Below are positions 44,798 through 53,222 of a DNA stretch of 64,000 nt, piece by piece. Origin of the DNA: Xanthomonas boreopolis (GTDB taxonomy: Bacteria; Pseudomonadota; Gammaproteobacteria; Xanthomonadales; Xanthomonadaceae); assembly GCA_014654535.1 (NCBI GenBank), contig BNBA01000003.1, positions 124,001 through 188,000 of the forward strand. Reading direction: 5' to 3'. How positions within the stretch are numbered: the stretch's first letter is position 1; every line of letters begins with the position of its first letter. Below the pieces are notes generated by a model. That model did not search any database. It had not been told where the DNA came from and saw only the letters and a list, made by a program, of their open reading frames with translations. The position numbers and the translations under genes were made by a program.

Positions 44798-46837
44798 TCA
44801 GAAGAACATGCGCACGCCGAAGGAGTAGTTGCGGCCCGGCAGCATCACGTCGTCCTTCAGGAACGAGGTGTGCACGCGCGCGTCCTGGTCGGTGAGGTTG
44901 TTGCCGTCCAGGAACACTTCCCAGGCGGTGTTCGCGCGGTCGATGTGGTAGGCCACGTGCGCATCGACCATCGTGTAGCCGGCGGTCGGGGTTTCGCCCA
45001 CGGCGACCTTGTCCTGCTTGTTGACGCGGGTGGCGCCCAGCGAGGCGCGCCACGCGCTGTCTTCCCAACGCAGCTGCGCGCCGACGCGCGAGGGCGCGAT
45101 GCGCGGCAGGTTGCCGCCGTCCTTCAACCGCGCGCGCACGGTGTCGCCGAACACGTGCAGGTCCCACGCGCCGCTGTCGTTGTTGGCCAGGTGGAACGTG
45201 GCCTCGCCCTCGAAGCCGTGGAAGACCGCGTCGGCCTGGGTCCACTGGCGGATCGGCAGTTCCTCGCCTTCCTCGTCCCAGAACCAGGTGTCGCCGGTGT
45301 CGGCGAGGTAGATGAAGTCGTTGTAGCGGTTGTAGTAGGCCGAGACCTTCGCGTCGACCCAGTCGTTCTGGTAGCTCAGGCCCAGCTCGGCCTGGTTGGC
45401 GGCTTCCTTCTTGAGGTCCGCGTTGCCGATCTCGTAGGCGAGCGTGGCGATGTGCGGGCCGTCGGCGAACAGCTCCTCTTCGGCCGGCGCGCGCTCGGCG
45501 TGGTCGAGGTTGAGGGTCAGGCGCCAGTTGTCGTCGAAGCGGAAACCGCCGCTGAGCGACAGGCTGCCCGGCTTGAAGTCGCGCGAGATGCCGTTGTCGG
45601 TGTCGTACTTGACCCGGTCGATGCGCGCGCCGAGGTCGGCCTGGAGCGGGCCCCAGCTGTTGCGCGCCACGCCGAACACGCCGATCGAGGTGTTGTTGGT
45701 CTTCGGCACGAACGATTCCTCGCCCACCGCCTGGAAGGTGGAATCGCTGCCTTGCACGCCGACGGCGGTCTTCCAGCCGCTGGCGGCGGCGAACGACGCC
45801 TCGATGCGGCCTTCGTTGGCGCGCTTGCTGAAGACGGTGCCGACCTCGTCGCCCTCGAACTCGGTGTGCGCGTAGTCGGTATGGCCGAAGCTGTAGCGCA
45901 GGCCGCTGCCTTCGCCCCACGGGTCGTTCAGGCCGCCCTTCAGCTCGTAGCGGTCCTGCTGCAGGTGCAGCCACACGCCGCGCTCGCCCGCGGCCAGGTC
46001 GCCCGGCTCGCCGGGGTTGCCGTAGTTGTCGCGGAAGCGCGAGGCCGACACGCCGACGAAGCCCCAGTCGCCGGCCAGCGAGGCGCCGATCGAGCCGGAC
46101 TTGGTATCGATGAACGAGTTGGCCTGCTTGCCTTCCGGCGTGTCGTAGTCGTTCTGGTTGCGGTAGACGCCGTCGGCGTGGATCGACAGGCCGCTGCCGT
46201 TGCCGGCGTCGATGCGGAACATGTCGGTGTTGCCGTCCTTGTCGCCGCCGTCGAAGCGCACCTCGGCGCGGCCGTTGAAGCCGTCCACCGGCGTCTCGGC
46301 GATGCGCCCGTCGACCACGTTGACCACGCCGCCGATCGCGCCGGAGCCGAACAGCAGGGTCGACGGGCCCTTCAGCACCTCGATCTGGTCGGCCAGGAAC
46401 GGTTCGACCGCCGGCGAATGGTCCTGGCTGACGGTGGAGACGTCCTGCGAGGACAGCCCGTCGTTCAGCACCGCCACGCGCGGGCCGTCGAGGCCGCGCA
46501 CGATCGGGCGGCCGACGCCCGGGCCGAAGTTCGAGCTCTGCACGCCGGGCAGGCCGGAAACCGTCTCGCCCAGGCTGGCGGCGCGGGCTTCGTCGAGTTT
46601 CTCGCCGGCCAGCACTTCGACCGGGCGACTCAGTTCGGCCGCGGTGTCGCGCAACGGGCTGGCGGTCACCACCACGCCGTCCAGGTCCTTCACGTGCCGG
46701 CCGGCGGCGGGCTGCGCCTCGTGCCTGGGATCGGAAGAAGGAGGCGTCTGCGGATCGTCGGCGGCGAACCCGAGGCCGGGCGCGATCAGCGCGGCGAGGG
46801 CAAGGCAGAGCGGGGTACGACGGAAGGTAGAAGGCAT
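44798..46837 (-). CDS. znuD: TonB-dependent zinc receptor, ZnuD type
   Basis: Outer-membrane receptor of 679 residues. The signal peptide (about 1-25) is followed by a plug (about 55-170) with VVVTASPLRDTAAELSRPVE, SLGETVSGLPGVQSSNFGPG, PIVRGLDGPRVAVLNDGLS and QIEVLKGPSTLLFGSGAIGG. The SNFGPG-V/AGRPIVRGLDGPRV and DVSTVSQDH stretches are characteristic of ZnuD-like zinc/haem receptors. The barrel ends GVRMFF with a C-terminal phenylalanine. The divergent MerC gene and a Zur-like site in the shared gap support zinc-controlled uptake. ZnuD of Neisseria needs TonB and is Zur-repressed. Confidence 0.88.
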   Translation of the reverse strand: MPSTFRRTPLCLALAALIAPGLGFAADDPQTPPSSDPRHEAQPAAGRHVKDLDGVVVTASPLRDTAAELSRPVEVLAGEKLDEARAASLGETVSGLPGVQSSNFGPGVGRPIVRGLDGPRVAVLNDGLSSQDVSTVSQDHSPAVEPFLADQIEVLKGPSTLLFGSGAIGGVVNVVDGRIAETPVDGFNGRAEVRFDGGDKDGNTDMFRIDAGNGSGLSIHADGVYRNQNDYDTPEGKQANSFIDTKSGSIGASLAGDWGFVGVSASRFRDNYGNPGEPGDLAAGERGVWLHLQQDRYELKGGLNDPWGEGSGLRYSFGHTDYAHTEFEGDEVGTVFSKRANEGRIEASFAAASGWKTAVGVQGSDSTFQAVGEESFVPKTNNTSIGVFGVARNSWGPLQADLGARIDRVKYDTDNGISRDFKPGSLSLSGGFRFDDNWRLTLNLDHAERAPAEEELFADGPHIATLAYEIGNADLKKEAANQAELGLSYQNDWVDAKVSAYYNRYNDFIYLADTGDTWFWDEEGEELPIRQWTQADAVFHGFEGEATFHLANNDSGAWDLHVFGDTVRARLKDGGNLPRIAPSRVGAQLRWEDSAWRASLGATRVNKQDKVAVGETPTAGYTMVDAHVAYHIDRANTAWEVFLDGNNLTDQDARVHTSFLKDDVMLPGRNYSFGVRMFF

Positions 46838-46938
46838 GGGAACATCCAGTCTGTTGTTACTGTGTATCACCGGCGGGGCAGGCCTGTATCGGCCGTGAAG
46901 CCGCGACGGTGTGCATGGGTCATGGGGAAGTAGCTGGG

Positions 46939-46960
46939 TTAATGTTATATTATTCCAATC
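46939..46960. promoter_or_regulatory. Zur-like site between znuD and merC
   Basis: The patch TTAATGTTATATTATTCCAA contains one perfect half-site AATGTTATA of the gammaproteobacterial Zur consensus GAAATGTTATA-N-TATAACATTTC; the other half is weak. It stands out in GC-rich DNA and lies between divergent znuD (start 46837) and merC (46986). Confidence 0.55.
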
Positions 46961-46985
46961 CATCGTTTCATCCCTGCAGGAAGTC

Positions 46986-47399
46986 ATGCAACTGCCCGCG
47001 TCGCTCCGCCACCTGCTCGACCGCTTCGGCGCCACCGGTTCGCTGCTGTGCGCCGTGCACTGCGCGGTGCTGCCCCTGGCGCTGGCGGTGGCGCCGTCGC
47101 TGGGGCTGTCGTTCTGGCTGGGGGATACCGTGGAACGGACGATCGTGGTGTTCGTGACCCTGCTGGGGCTGTTCAGCCTGCTGCTGGGGTATCGCCGGCA
47201 CCACGCCCTGCGGGCGCTGGGGTTGCTGCTGCCGGGGCTGGCGGCGCTATGGGCCGGCGTGCTGTACGACCCGCTGCACCACGCCGCCGTGCCGCACGCG
47301 GTGGTCATGACCCTGGGCGGCACTTTGGTGGCCGTGGCGCACCTGATGAACCTGCGCTTGAACCACGGCCATGTTCACGATGCCAGCTGCGCGCATTAG
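46986..47399 (+). CDS. MerC domain-containing membrane protein
   Basis: Protein of 137 residues with about four helices of the MerC type. The paired cysteines of the first helix are in GSLLCAVHCAVLPLAL. The C-terminal tail is His-rich (MNLRLNHGHVHDASCAH) and should bind a soft or borderline metal such as zinc. MerC family members move mercury or are Zur-regulated zinc-linked proteins. Divergence from znuD across a Zur-like site argues for zinc. The start ATG 46986 has GCAGGAAG just upstream; an ATG at 46911 is less likely. Confidence 0.8.
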   Translation: MQLPASLRHLLDRFGATGSLLCAVHCAVLPLALAVAPSLGLSFWLGDTVERTIVVFVTLLGLFSLLLGYRRHHALRALGLLLPGLAALWAGVLYDPLHHAAVPHAVVMTLGGTLVAVAHLMNLRLNHGHVHDASCAH

Positions 47400-47459
47400 A
47401 ACCGTCATGTTAGGCTTGCCGACCTTGCGCGAGGGGCCGGAACGGCCTGCCTCGCCGGA

Positions 47460-47480
47460 CCCGTGTCCGCACGGGGTTTT
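47460..47480 (+). terminator. Terminator after the MerC gene
   Basis: CCCGTG-TCCG-CACGGG then GTTTTC. The six-base stem with a T-run begins 61 bases after the merC stop. Confidence 0.7.
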
Positions 47481-47506
47481 CGTAAACACATTCAGGAGTC
47501 GATGAC

Positions 47507-47686
47507 ATGGGTAAGGGTGACCGCAAAACCGCCAAGGGCAAGCGCTACAACGCCAGCTACGGCAACGCACGCTCGCACAGCGTGAGCAAGGTGGCCGTGG
47601 GTGCCGGCGCGCCGGTCGCCAAGAAGACCGTGGTCAAGGCCGCCAAGAAGGCCGTCGCCAAGAAGACGGTCGCCAAGGCCGGCTGA
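47507..47686 (+). CDS. 30S ribosomal protein THX-like, Lys/Ala-tailed
   Basis: Basic peptide of 59 residues from ATG 47507 with a good AGGAG upstream, followed by a strong terminator. The first 20 residues (MGKGDRKTAKGKRYNASYG) carry the bTHX signature GKGDrKTakGKry-xxSYG that caps the 30S head. The tail is an Ala/Lys/Val low-complexity run with repeated KKT/KKA units (VAKKTVVKAAKKAVAKKTV), an extension common in xanthomonads. It may work as a small ribosome-associated or DNA/RNA-binding peptide. No partner genes are near. Confidence 0.85.
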   Translation: MGKGDRKTAKGKRYNASYGNARSHSVSKVAVGAGAPVAKKTVVKAAKKAVAKKTVAKAG

Positions 47687-47706
47687 TCGGTCCCGCTCGA
47701 GGTACG

Positions 47707-47736
47707 AAAAACGCGGCGCATGCGCCGCGTTTTTTT
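47707..47736. terminator. Bidirectional terminator after the THX gene
   Basis: ACGCGGCGCA is directly joined to its complement TGCGCCGCGT, with AAAAA before and seven Ts after, so it works on both strands and lies between THX and the convergent phosphodiesterase. Confidence 0.93.
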
Positions 47737-47829
47737 ATGCCTCGTCCGCGCCTGGCGGAGATCCCGGGACGGGGGCCGACGCTCGCCGGCACCGCCCTCC
47801 GGGACTGGGGTCCTGAATCGCCCGGTGCC

Positions 47830-49092
47830 TCAACGTCCGGCCGGCGCGGCCGCGTCGCGCAGGGCCGGCAGCAGCGCCTGCGGGTCGCCGTCGTTCGGCG
47901 CGGGCCGGATGCCGACCAGGCGGGCCAGCAAGGGGTAGACGTCGACGTTGTCGAACGGCGGCAACTGCTTGCCGACGGCGAACGACGGGCCGCGCGCGAT
48001 GAATACCGCCCGCATCGACGGCAGCGCCGGATCGTAGCCATGCGAGCCGCGCCCTTGCGCCTGGTCGCGGCGTTTCTCGGCCTGGGCGCGCGGCAGCGCA
48101 TCCCAGCCTTCGTGCATCTGGCACACGATCGAGGGCACGCGCGGGTTGCTGCCGTAGTGCCAGCGTGCCGGCAGTTCCTGCTTGCGCCAGCAGTCGTAGC
48201 GTTCGTGGGCGCCGAGCAGGCGCGCCTCGGCCTTGGCCTGCTGGCCCGGCAGCGGCTCGATGCCGACCGATTGCCCGACCGACACGACCCGGGCTTCCTC
48301 GACCGGCACCATGTCTTCCACCGCGACCACGTGGCCCGGTTCGACGCTGGCCATGCCGTGGTCGGAGACGACGATGACGTCGGTGGTGTCCAGCACGCGC
48401 TCGCGCGCCATGCCGTCGAGCAGGCGGCCGATCGCCTTGTCCACGACGGCGATGGCCTGCGCGTACTCGGGCGATTGCGGGCCGTGGTCGTGGCCGGCGT
48501 GATCGACCTGGTCGAAGTACAGGGTCATGAAGCGCGGGGCGTCCGCGCCGTCCTGGGCCAGCCAGCCGAGCACGGTATCCACGCGCGCCTCCGGCGGGAC
48601 CTTGCCGTCGAAGGGCTGCCAGCGGCTCGGCTGGATGCCCTGGATCGGCGCTTCGCTGCCGGGCCAGGCCCAGGTCGCGGTACGGATGCCGGCCTTCTCC
48701 GCGCCGACCCAGATCGGCTCGCCGCCCCACCAGGCGCCATTGCCCACCGCATCGCGCTGGCTGAGCGCGAAGCGCCCCAGGGCGGCGTCGTCCATGCTGT
48801 TGTGGACGATGCCGTGATGGTCCGGCCGCAGGCCGGTGACGATGGTGTAGTGGTTGGGAAAGGTCAGCGAGGGATAGGACGGGCTCATCCAGCGCGCACG
48901 CACGCCTTCGGCGGCCATGCGCGAGAGGTTCGGCGACAGGCCGCGGTCGAGCGCGTCGGCGCGCAGCCCGTCGATCGAGATCAGCAGCACCTTGCGCGGT
49001 GCCGGCGGCGCGGTGTCGGTGGAAGGAGAGCTTGCGCAGGCGGCGAGCAGCAGTGCGCAGGTCGCGGCGAGGAACGGATGCAGGGACTTCAT
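47830..49092 (-). CDS. NPP-type phosphodiesterase, lipoprotein
   Basis: Alkaline phosphatase superfamily protein of 420 residues, nucleotide pyrophosphatase/phosphodiesterase branch. The signal peptide ends in LLAAC (Cys19), so it is a lipoprotein. Metal ligands and the nucleophile are seen: Asp41 (ISIDGLRAD), Thr77 in PSYPSLTFPNH, Asp/His in YFDQVDHAGHDHG, and SDHGM. A Xanthomonas NPP of this kind splits nucleotide diesters to 5'-nucleotides. It likely works in the periplasm for phosphate or nucleotide scavenging. The start is supported by the lipobox. No Pho box was seen. Confidence 0.92.
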   Translation of the reverse strand: MKSLHPFLAATCALLLAACASSPSTDTAPPAPRKVLLISIDGLRADALDRGLSPNLSRMAAEGVRARWMSPSYPSLTFPNHYTIVTGLRPDHHGIVHNSMDDAALGRFALSQRDAVGNGAWWGGEPIWVGAEKAGIRTATWAWPGSEAPIQGIQPSRWQPFDGKVPPEARVDTVLGWLAQDGADAPRFMTLYFDQVDHAGHDHGPQSPEYAQAIAVVDKAIGRLLDGMARERVLDTTDVIVVSDHGMASVEPGHVVAVEDMVPVEEARVVSVGQSVGIEPLPGQQAKAEARLLGAHERYDCWRKQELPARWHYGSNPRVPSIVCQMHEGWDALPRAQAEKRRDQAQGRGSHGYDPALPSMRAVFIARGPSFAVGKQLPPFDNVDVYPLLARLVGIRPAPNDGDPQALLPALRDAAAPAGR

Positions 49093-49147
49093 CCCGCCAG
49101 TGTAGGCGGCCCAGGTGACTCGTCGAAGACAACCTATGGCACGGGCG

Positions 49148-49666
49148 TCATGCGAACAGATCGGCTTCGCGCGCGTCGGCCACGCATGCGGCGCCCTCCA
49201 GGCGCAACAGCGCCTGCTTGGTCGGGAGTCCGCCGCCGAAGCCGGTGAGCGCGCCGTCGGCGCCGATCACGCGATGGCACGGCAGCACGATCGGCAACGG
49301 ATTGCGGCCGTTGGCCGCGCCCACCGCACGCGTCGCGGACGGGCGCCCGACCTGCTGCGCCAGCTGCGCGTAGCTCCAGGTTTCGCCGTACGGGATCCGC
49401 GCGAGCGTGTTCCACACCTGCAACTGGAACGGCGTGCCGACCGGCGCGAGCGGCAGTTCGAACGCGGTGCGTTCGCCGCGCAGGTAGTCGAGCAGCTGGC
49501 GCCGCGCTTCGGCGACCGGGCGGGGATCGTGCTGCCAGTGTTCGCGGTCGCGCGCTTCGTGGCGGTTGCGCGGGAACAGGATGTGATGCAGGCGGCCATC
49601 GGCATCGGCCGCCACGGTGAGCGTGCCGATCGGGCTTTCGAAGGCGTCGTAGTAGAAGGCGGTCAT
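49148..49666 (-). CDS. ogt: Methylated-DNA-protein cysteine methyltransferase
   Basis: O6-alkylguanine repair protein of 172 residues that transfers the alkyl group to its own cysteine. Cys130 sits in VLPCHRVIG; the helix-turn-helix around TWSYAQLAQQVGRPSATRAVG and the Asn hinge AANGRNPLPI are typical. The N-terminal domain (about 1-75) is short and beta-rich. The gene follows the Ada-AlkA fusion on the same strand with 67 bases between, so the two probably form a small alkylation-repair unit. Confidence 0.93.
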   Translation of the reverse strand: MTAFYYDAFESPIGTLTVAADADGRLHHILFPRNRHEARDREHWQHDPRPVAEARRQLLDYLRGERTAFELPLAPVGTPFQLQVWNTLARIPYGETWSYAQLAQQVGRPSATRAVGAANGRNPLPIVLPCHRVIGADGALTGFGGGLPTKQALLRLEGAACVADAREADLFA

Positions 49667-49733
49667 TGCGGTCTCCTTGGTCCTGGAGGCTATCGTCGGA
49701 TGGTCGTGCGGGAAATCCGCGGTCCGGGATCCG

Positions 49734-51272
49734 TCAGCGTTGCGTCGCTGCGGACCCGCTCGCGCTTTTCCCGCGCCGGGGGCGCCGCGACCCGGTGTCC
49801 GCGGGCGCGGCGGCGGAAGGTTTCGCAAGCGGCGCGAGGTGCCATAGATGCAGCACGGCATAGCTGCGCCACGGACGCCAGGCTTGCGAGCGCGCTTCGG
49901 TGGCGCGCTCGCTCAGGCGGCCGGGATGGCCGAGCACCTGCTGCAGGATCAGGTCGCCGGCCGGGAAGGCGTCGGGCTGGGCGAGCGCGCGCATGGCGAT
50001 GTAGTGCGCGGTCCACGGGCCGATGCCGGGCAGGGCGGTGCAGCGCTCGACGAACTCGGCCAGGCGCTGGCCGGCGCCGAAGTGCAGCCGTCCATCGGCC
50101 ACGGCCCGGGCCAGCGCGCGGATCGTCGCGGCGCGGGTGCGCGGCAGGCCGATCTGTTCCAGCGGCGCATCGGCCAACTGGTCCGGCGTGGGGAAGATCC
50201 GGTCCAGCCCGCCGGGCATGCCGCTGCGGCGGCCGCCATGCCGTTCCACCAGCCTGGCCGCCAGCGTCGCCGCGCCGGCCACGCTGACCTGCTGGCCGAG
50301 GATCGCGCGCACCGCGACCTCGAAGCCGTCCCAGCCCCCGGGCACGCGCAGGCCCGGGCGGAGGGCGATGCCCTGCGCCAGCAACGGCTCGCCGGCGAAG
50401 GTGGCGTGGACCGCCTGCAGGTCGGCGTCGAGGTCGAACATGCGGCGCACCCGGCGCACGATGTCCGGGATCGCGCGCGGATCGGTGGCGCCGATCCGCA
50501 GCAGCAATTCCGAACGCCTGGGAGCGGCGGCGACGTGGATCAGCGTCGAGGCATCGGCCGGCCCGATCACGCGCCGGTAGCCGTCCTCGTCGACCTGCTC
50601 GATGCCGGGGATGGCGCGGCGGCGCAGGAACGCCAGCATCGCGGGGAAGTCCAGCGGGGGACGATAGCCCAGCCGCAGCTCGAGCTCGCCGCCGGCGATC
50701 TCGCCGCGCTGCCGGCGCAGGGCGGAAGGCGGCATGCCGCAGCCTTCCAGGAACGCGGCGTTGAAACGGCGCAGGCTGTTGAACCCGGCCGCGAGCGCGA
50801 CCTGGGTGACCGGGAGCGCGGTCTCGGTGAGCAACTGCTTGGCCATCAGCAGCCGGCGCGTGGCATGGACCTGTGCGGGCGTGGCGCCCAGTTGCTGCAG
50901 GAACTGCCGTTGCAGCTGGCGCGCGCTGAGGCCGAGCTGGCCGGCGAGGTCGTCCACCGTGCGCTCCTGCAGGTAGCCTTCGGCGATCAGCGCCAGCGCG
51001 CGCTGCACGGTTTCTTCGCCCAGGTGCTGCTGTGCCTGCGGCGACAGCTCGGGCCGGCAGCGCAGGCACGGCCGGTAGCCGGCCGCGCTGGCCGCGGCCG
51101 CGCTCGGGTAGTAGCTGACGTTGCCGGGCTTGGGCGGCGGCGCCGGGCAGACCGGCCGGCAGTAGATGCCGGTGCTCTTCACGGCGGTGAAGAACAGGCC
51201 GTCGAAGCGCGCGTCGCGCGCCAGCCTGGCGCGGTCGCATTGTCCGGGGTCGAGCGGGCGGTGCGTTTGCAT
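49734..51272 (-). CDS. Ada (N-terminal) - AlkA fusion protein
   Basis: Protein of 512 residues with, in order: the Ada zinc domain that takes methyl from phosphotriesters, with Cys38/Cys42/Cys69/Cys72 (IYCRPVCP and YRPCLRCRPE); an AraC helix-turn-helix (about 85-185, VDDLAGQLGLSARQLQRQF); the AlkA N-terminal domain (about 195-310); and the HhH-GPD glycosylase (about 325-470) with LPGIGPWTAHYIAMRAL and catalytic Asp near residue 440 (FPAGDLIL). The O6-methyltransferase half of classical Ada is absent and supplied by the adjacent gene. The AraC part suggests it senses methylation and activates its own operon. It ends in a basic tail (SRRPRRGKSAS). Confidence 0.94.
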   Translation of the reverse strand: MQTHRPLDPGQCDRARLARDARFDGLFFTAVKSTGIYCRPVCPAPPPKPGNVSYYPSAAAASAAGYRPCLRCRPELSPQAQQHLGEETVQRALALIAEGYLQERTVDDLAGQLGLSARQLQRQFLQQLGATPAQVHATRRLLMAKQLLTETALPVTQVALAAGFNSLRRFNAAFLEGCGMPPSALRRQRGEIAGGELELRLGYRPPLDFPAMLAFLRRRAIPGIEQVDEDGYRRVIGPADASTLIHVAAAPRRSELLLRIGATDPRAIPDIVRRVRRMFDLDADLQAVHATFAGEPLLAQGIALRPGLRVPGGWDGFEVAVRAILGQQVSVAGAATLAARLVERHGGRRSGMPGGLDRIFPTPDQLADAPLEQIGLPRTRAATIRALARAVADGRLHFGAGQRLAEFVERCTALPGIGPWTAHYIAMRALAQPDAFPAGDLILQQVLGHPGRLSERATEARSQAWRPWRSYAVLHLWHLAPLAKPSAAAPADTGSRRPRRGKSASGSAATQR

Positions 51273-51410
51273 GGGGCCAGTCTAGGGGCTGGCGGGGATG
51301 TCGGCTGGCCGTTTTCGGACATCGATGCCGCGGTTCAAGCCGGGTTGGTCCGGCGGGGGCCGACACGTCCTAGACTGTGGCGTTCTTCCCGCTCCCGCGC
51401 CGCACTTTCG

Positions 51411-52490
51411 ATGCCGAAGTTCCGTTGGTCGTTCGCCCTCGTCCTGCCCGTGCTGGTGGCCTGCCGCCAGCCCGAGGCGGTGCAGGCCCCTGTCGTGGCG
51501 CAGACCACCCCGGCCGCCGATGGCGACCACATGGTGTCGGTGGACGCGCCGCCGTTGCCGGCACCCCCGCCGCGCAAGCCGGCGCGCCAGGACGACGCCT
51601 GGTCGGACGTGCAGCTCGAGGCCGGGCAGGCCTGGGTGAGCTGCGCGACCGACTACACGGCCGAGGCCGGCGACGGCCAACCGCTGGCGGCGCTGGACAA
51701 GGCCTCGATCGAGGCGGCGATGCGGCCGTGCAAGGACGCCGGGCTGGTGCGGGTGCGCTACTCCGGCAAGATCAATCCGGCCTTCGCCGAACTGATGTGG
51801 CGGCTGGCATCGGTGGCCGACGGGCTGCGCCTGCAGCGGCGCATCCTCGACCTGGACTCCAGCGGCGGGCAGGTCGAGGCGGCGATCCGCGCCGGCGACT
51901 CGATCGGCGCCTCGCACTGGACGGTCTGGGTGCGCGAAGGCTCGATCTGCCACAGCGCCTGCGTGTTCGTGCTGGCCGCCGGGGACAACCGCCTGATCGC
52001 CGGCAAGGTCGGCATCCACCGGATGATGCGGATCAGTTCCAAGGCGACCTCGCGCGCCGAGCTGCGCGACGAACTGCAGCAGGTCTACGGCAACGTCAAG
52101 GACTACCTGGAGCGCAACGGCGTGGCGGTCGCGGTGGCCGACCTGATGATGACCGTGCCCAACCGCAGCCTGCGCCTGCTCACGCCGGAGGAACTGCGCG
52201 AATACGGGCTGGACGGCACCAACGCCGTGCAGGACGACCTGGACCGCATCCGGCTGATGCGCGAGTGCGGCGACGACTTCGTCAAGCGCAAGGACGCGTT
52301 CCTGGTCGCGTTCGACCAGCAATGCAAGCGCGAGGGCGAGGAACTGGAATCGGTCAACGCCTGCGGCCAGGCGCTGAAGGAACAGTTCGGTTTCCCCGAC
52401 CCGGCCTGCCCGGAGGAGAGCCCGTTGTCGGAAAACGACGCGGCGGCGCTGCTGCCGCGCCAGGCGACGGTCGAGGCGCCGAAATCCTGA
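51411..52490 (+). CDS. ClpP/crotonase-like periplasmic lipoprotein (COG3904 type)
   Basis: Protein of 359 residues with a lipobox (VLVAC, Cys18) and a proline-rich spacer (PPLPAPPPRKPA), then a ClpP/SppA-like fold. ILDLDSSGGQVEAAIRAGDSIG supplies the oxyanion strand, and Ser182 in SICHSACVFVLAAGD is the likely nucleophile; GKVGIHRMM may provide His. The C-terminal part (about 235-359) is charged with four or five cysteines (RECGDD, DQQCKREG, VNACGQA, DPACPEES). The family (predicted periplasmic ClpP-like) has no well-established target. It precedes a DUF4019 gene by 128 bases. Confidence 0.85.
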   Translation: MPKFRWSFALVLPVLVACRQPEAVQAPVVAQTTPAADGDHMVSVDAPPLPAPPPRKPARQDDAWSDVQLEAGQAWVSCATDYTAEAGDGQPLAALDKASIEAAMRPCKDAGLVRVRYSGKINPAFAELMWRLASVADGLRLQRRILDLDSSGGQVEAAIRAGDSIGASHWTVWVREGSICHSACVFVLAAGDNRLIAGKVGIHRMMRISSKATSRAELRDELQQVYGNVKDYLERNGVAVAVADLMMTVPNRSLRLLTPEELREYGLDGTNAVQDDLDRIRLMRECGDDFVKRKDAFLVAFDQQCKREGEELESVNACGQALKEQFGFPDPACPEESPLSENDAAALLPRQATVEAPKS

Positions 52491-52618
52491 AGCCGGCCGC
52501 GGCGCTTCCGAGCCGCCCTTGGGCATCGGCAGCGGGCCCAACGCGACTTGGCCGCGAGCCGGCGACATGCCCTAGACTCGCCCGGCAGATCCGGCTCCCA
52601 GGAAAGGAACGTCCCGCC

Positions 52619-53137
52619 ATGCACCGCACCGCACTGCTGCTCGCTTCGCTCGCGTTGGCCAGCCCGCTCGCGCACGCCCAATCGGCACCGGCCGCTGCGC
52701 GTCCCGCGCCCGCGCCTCCTGCGGCGCCGGCCGCTCCCGCGCTGACGCCGGCCCAGCAGGCGCAGTTGGCCAAGCAGAACGCCGAGATGAGCCAGGCCGC
52801 GCTGAAGGCCGCGCAGATGGTGGACGCCAACCAGCTCGGCGAACTCTGGGACGGCGCCTCCGTGGTCGCCAAGAAAGCCGTGACCCGCGACGTGTTCGTG
52901 CGGCAGGTCGGCAGCGAGCGGGCCCGGCTGGGCGCGCTGGCCGGGCGTGGCGCCGCGACCGTGACGCGCGTGCAATACGGCCCGGGCGCGCAGGTCCCGG
53001 AAGGCCTGTACGTCAACGTCAGCTTCCCCACGCGCTTCGCCAATGCGCCGCAGCCGGTCCGCGAACTGGTGTCGTTCCGGCTCGACGAGGACCGGGTATG
53101 GCGCCTGTCCGGCTACAGCTTGCGCATGCCCAACTGA
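52619..53137 (+). CDS. DUF4019 domain protein, exported
   Basis: Protein of 172 residues. The signal peptide (about 1-22, ending AHA) is followed by an Ala/Pro-rich linker (about 25-50) and a DUF4019-like domain (about 60-170) with AAQMVDANQLGELWDGAS, TRDVFVRQVGSERARLG and the terminal RVWRLSGYSLRMPN. The family is periplasmic and of unknown function. The first half resembles a low-complexity tether. It is on the same strand as the ClpP-like lipoprotein and may act with it. AGGAA lies before the ATG. Confidence 0.75.
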   Translation: MHRTALLLASLALASPLAHAQSAPAAARPAPAPPAAPAAPALTPAQQAQLAKQNAEMSQAALKAAQMVDANQLGELWDGASVVAKKAVTRDVFVRQVGSERARLGALAGRGAATVTRVQYGPGAQVPEGLYVNVSFPTRFANAPQPVRELVSFRLDEDRVWRLSGYSLRMPN

Positions 53138-53222
53138 GGCTGGGGGCCGTCCGGCAAGGCGCCCTGGATCCGCGCTTCGCACCGCGCGGAGATCCGTGAG
53201 CGCCAAGGCCGCAGCGGCGTAG

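Noticed and set aside
41607-44828. 1073-residue frame antisense to the MarR and TonB receptor genes
   Set aside because: Val/Ala/Gly/Glu-rich shadow; the receptor has signal peptide, plug and C-terminal aromatic.
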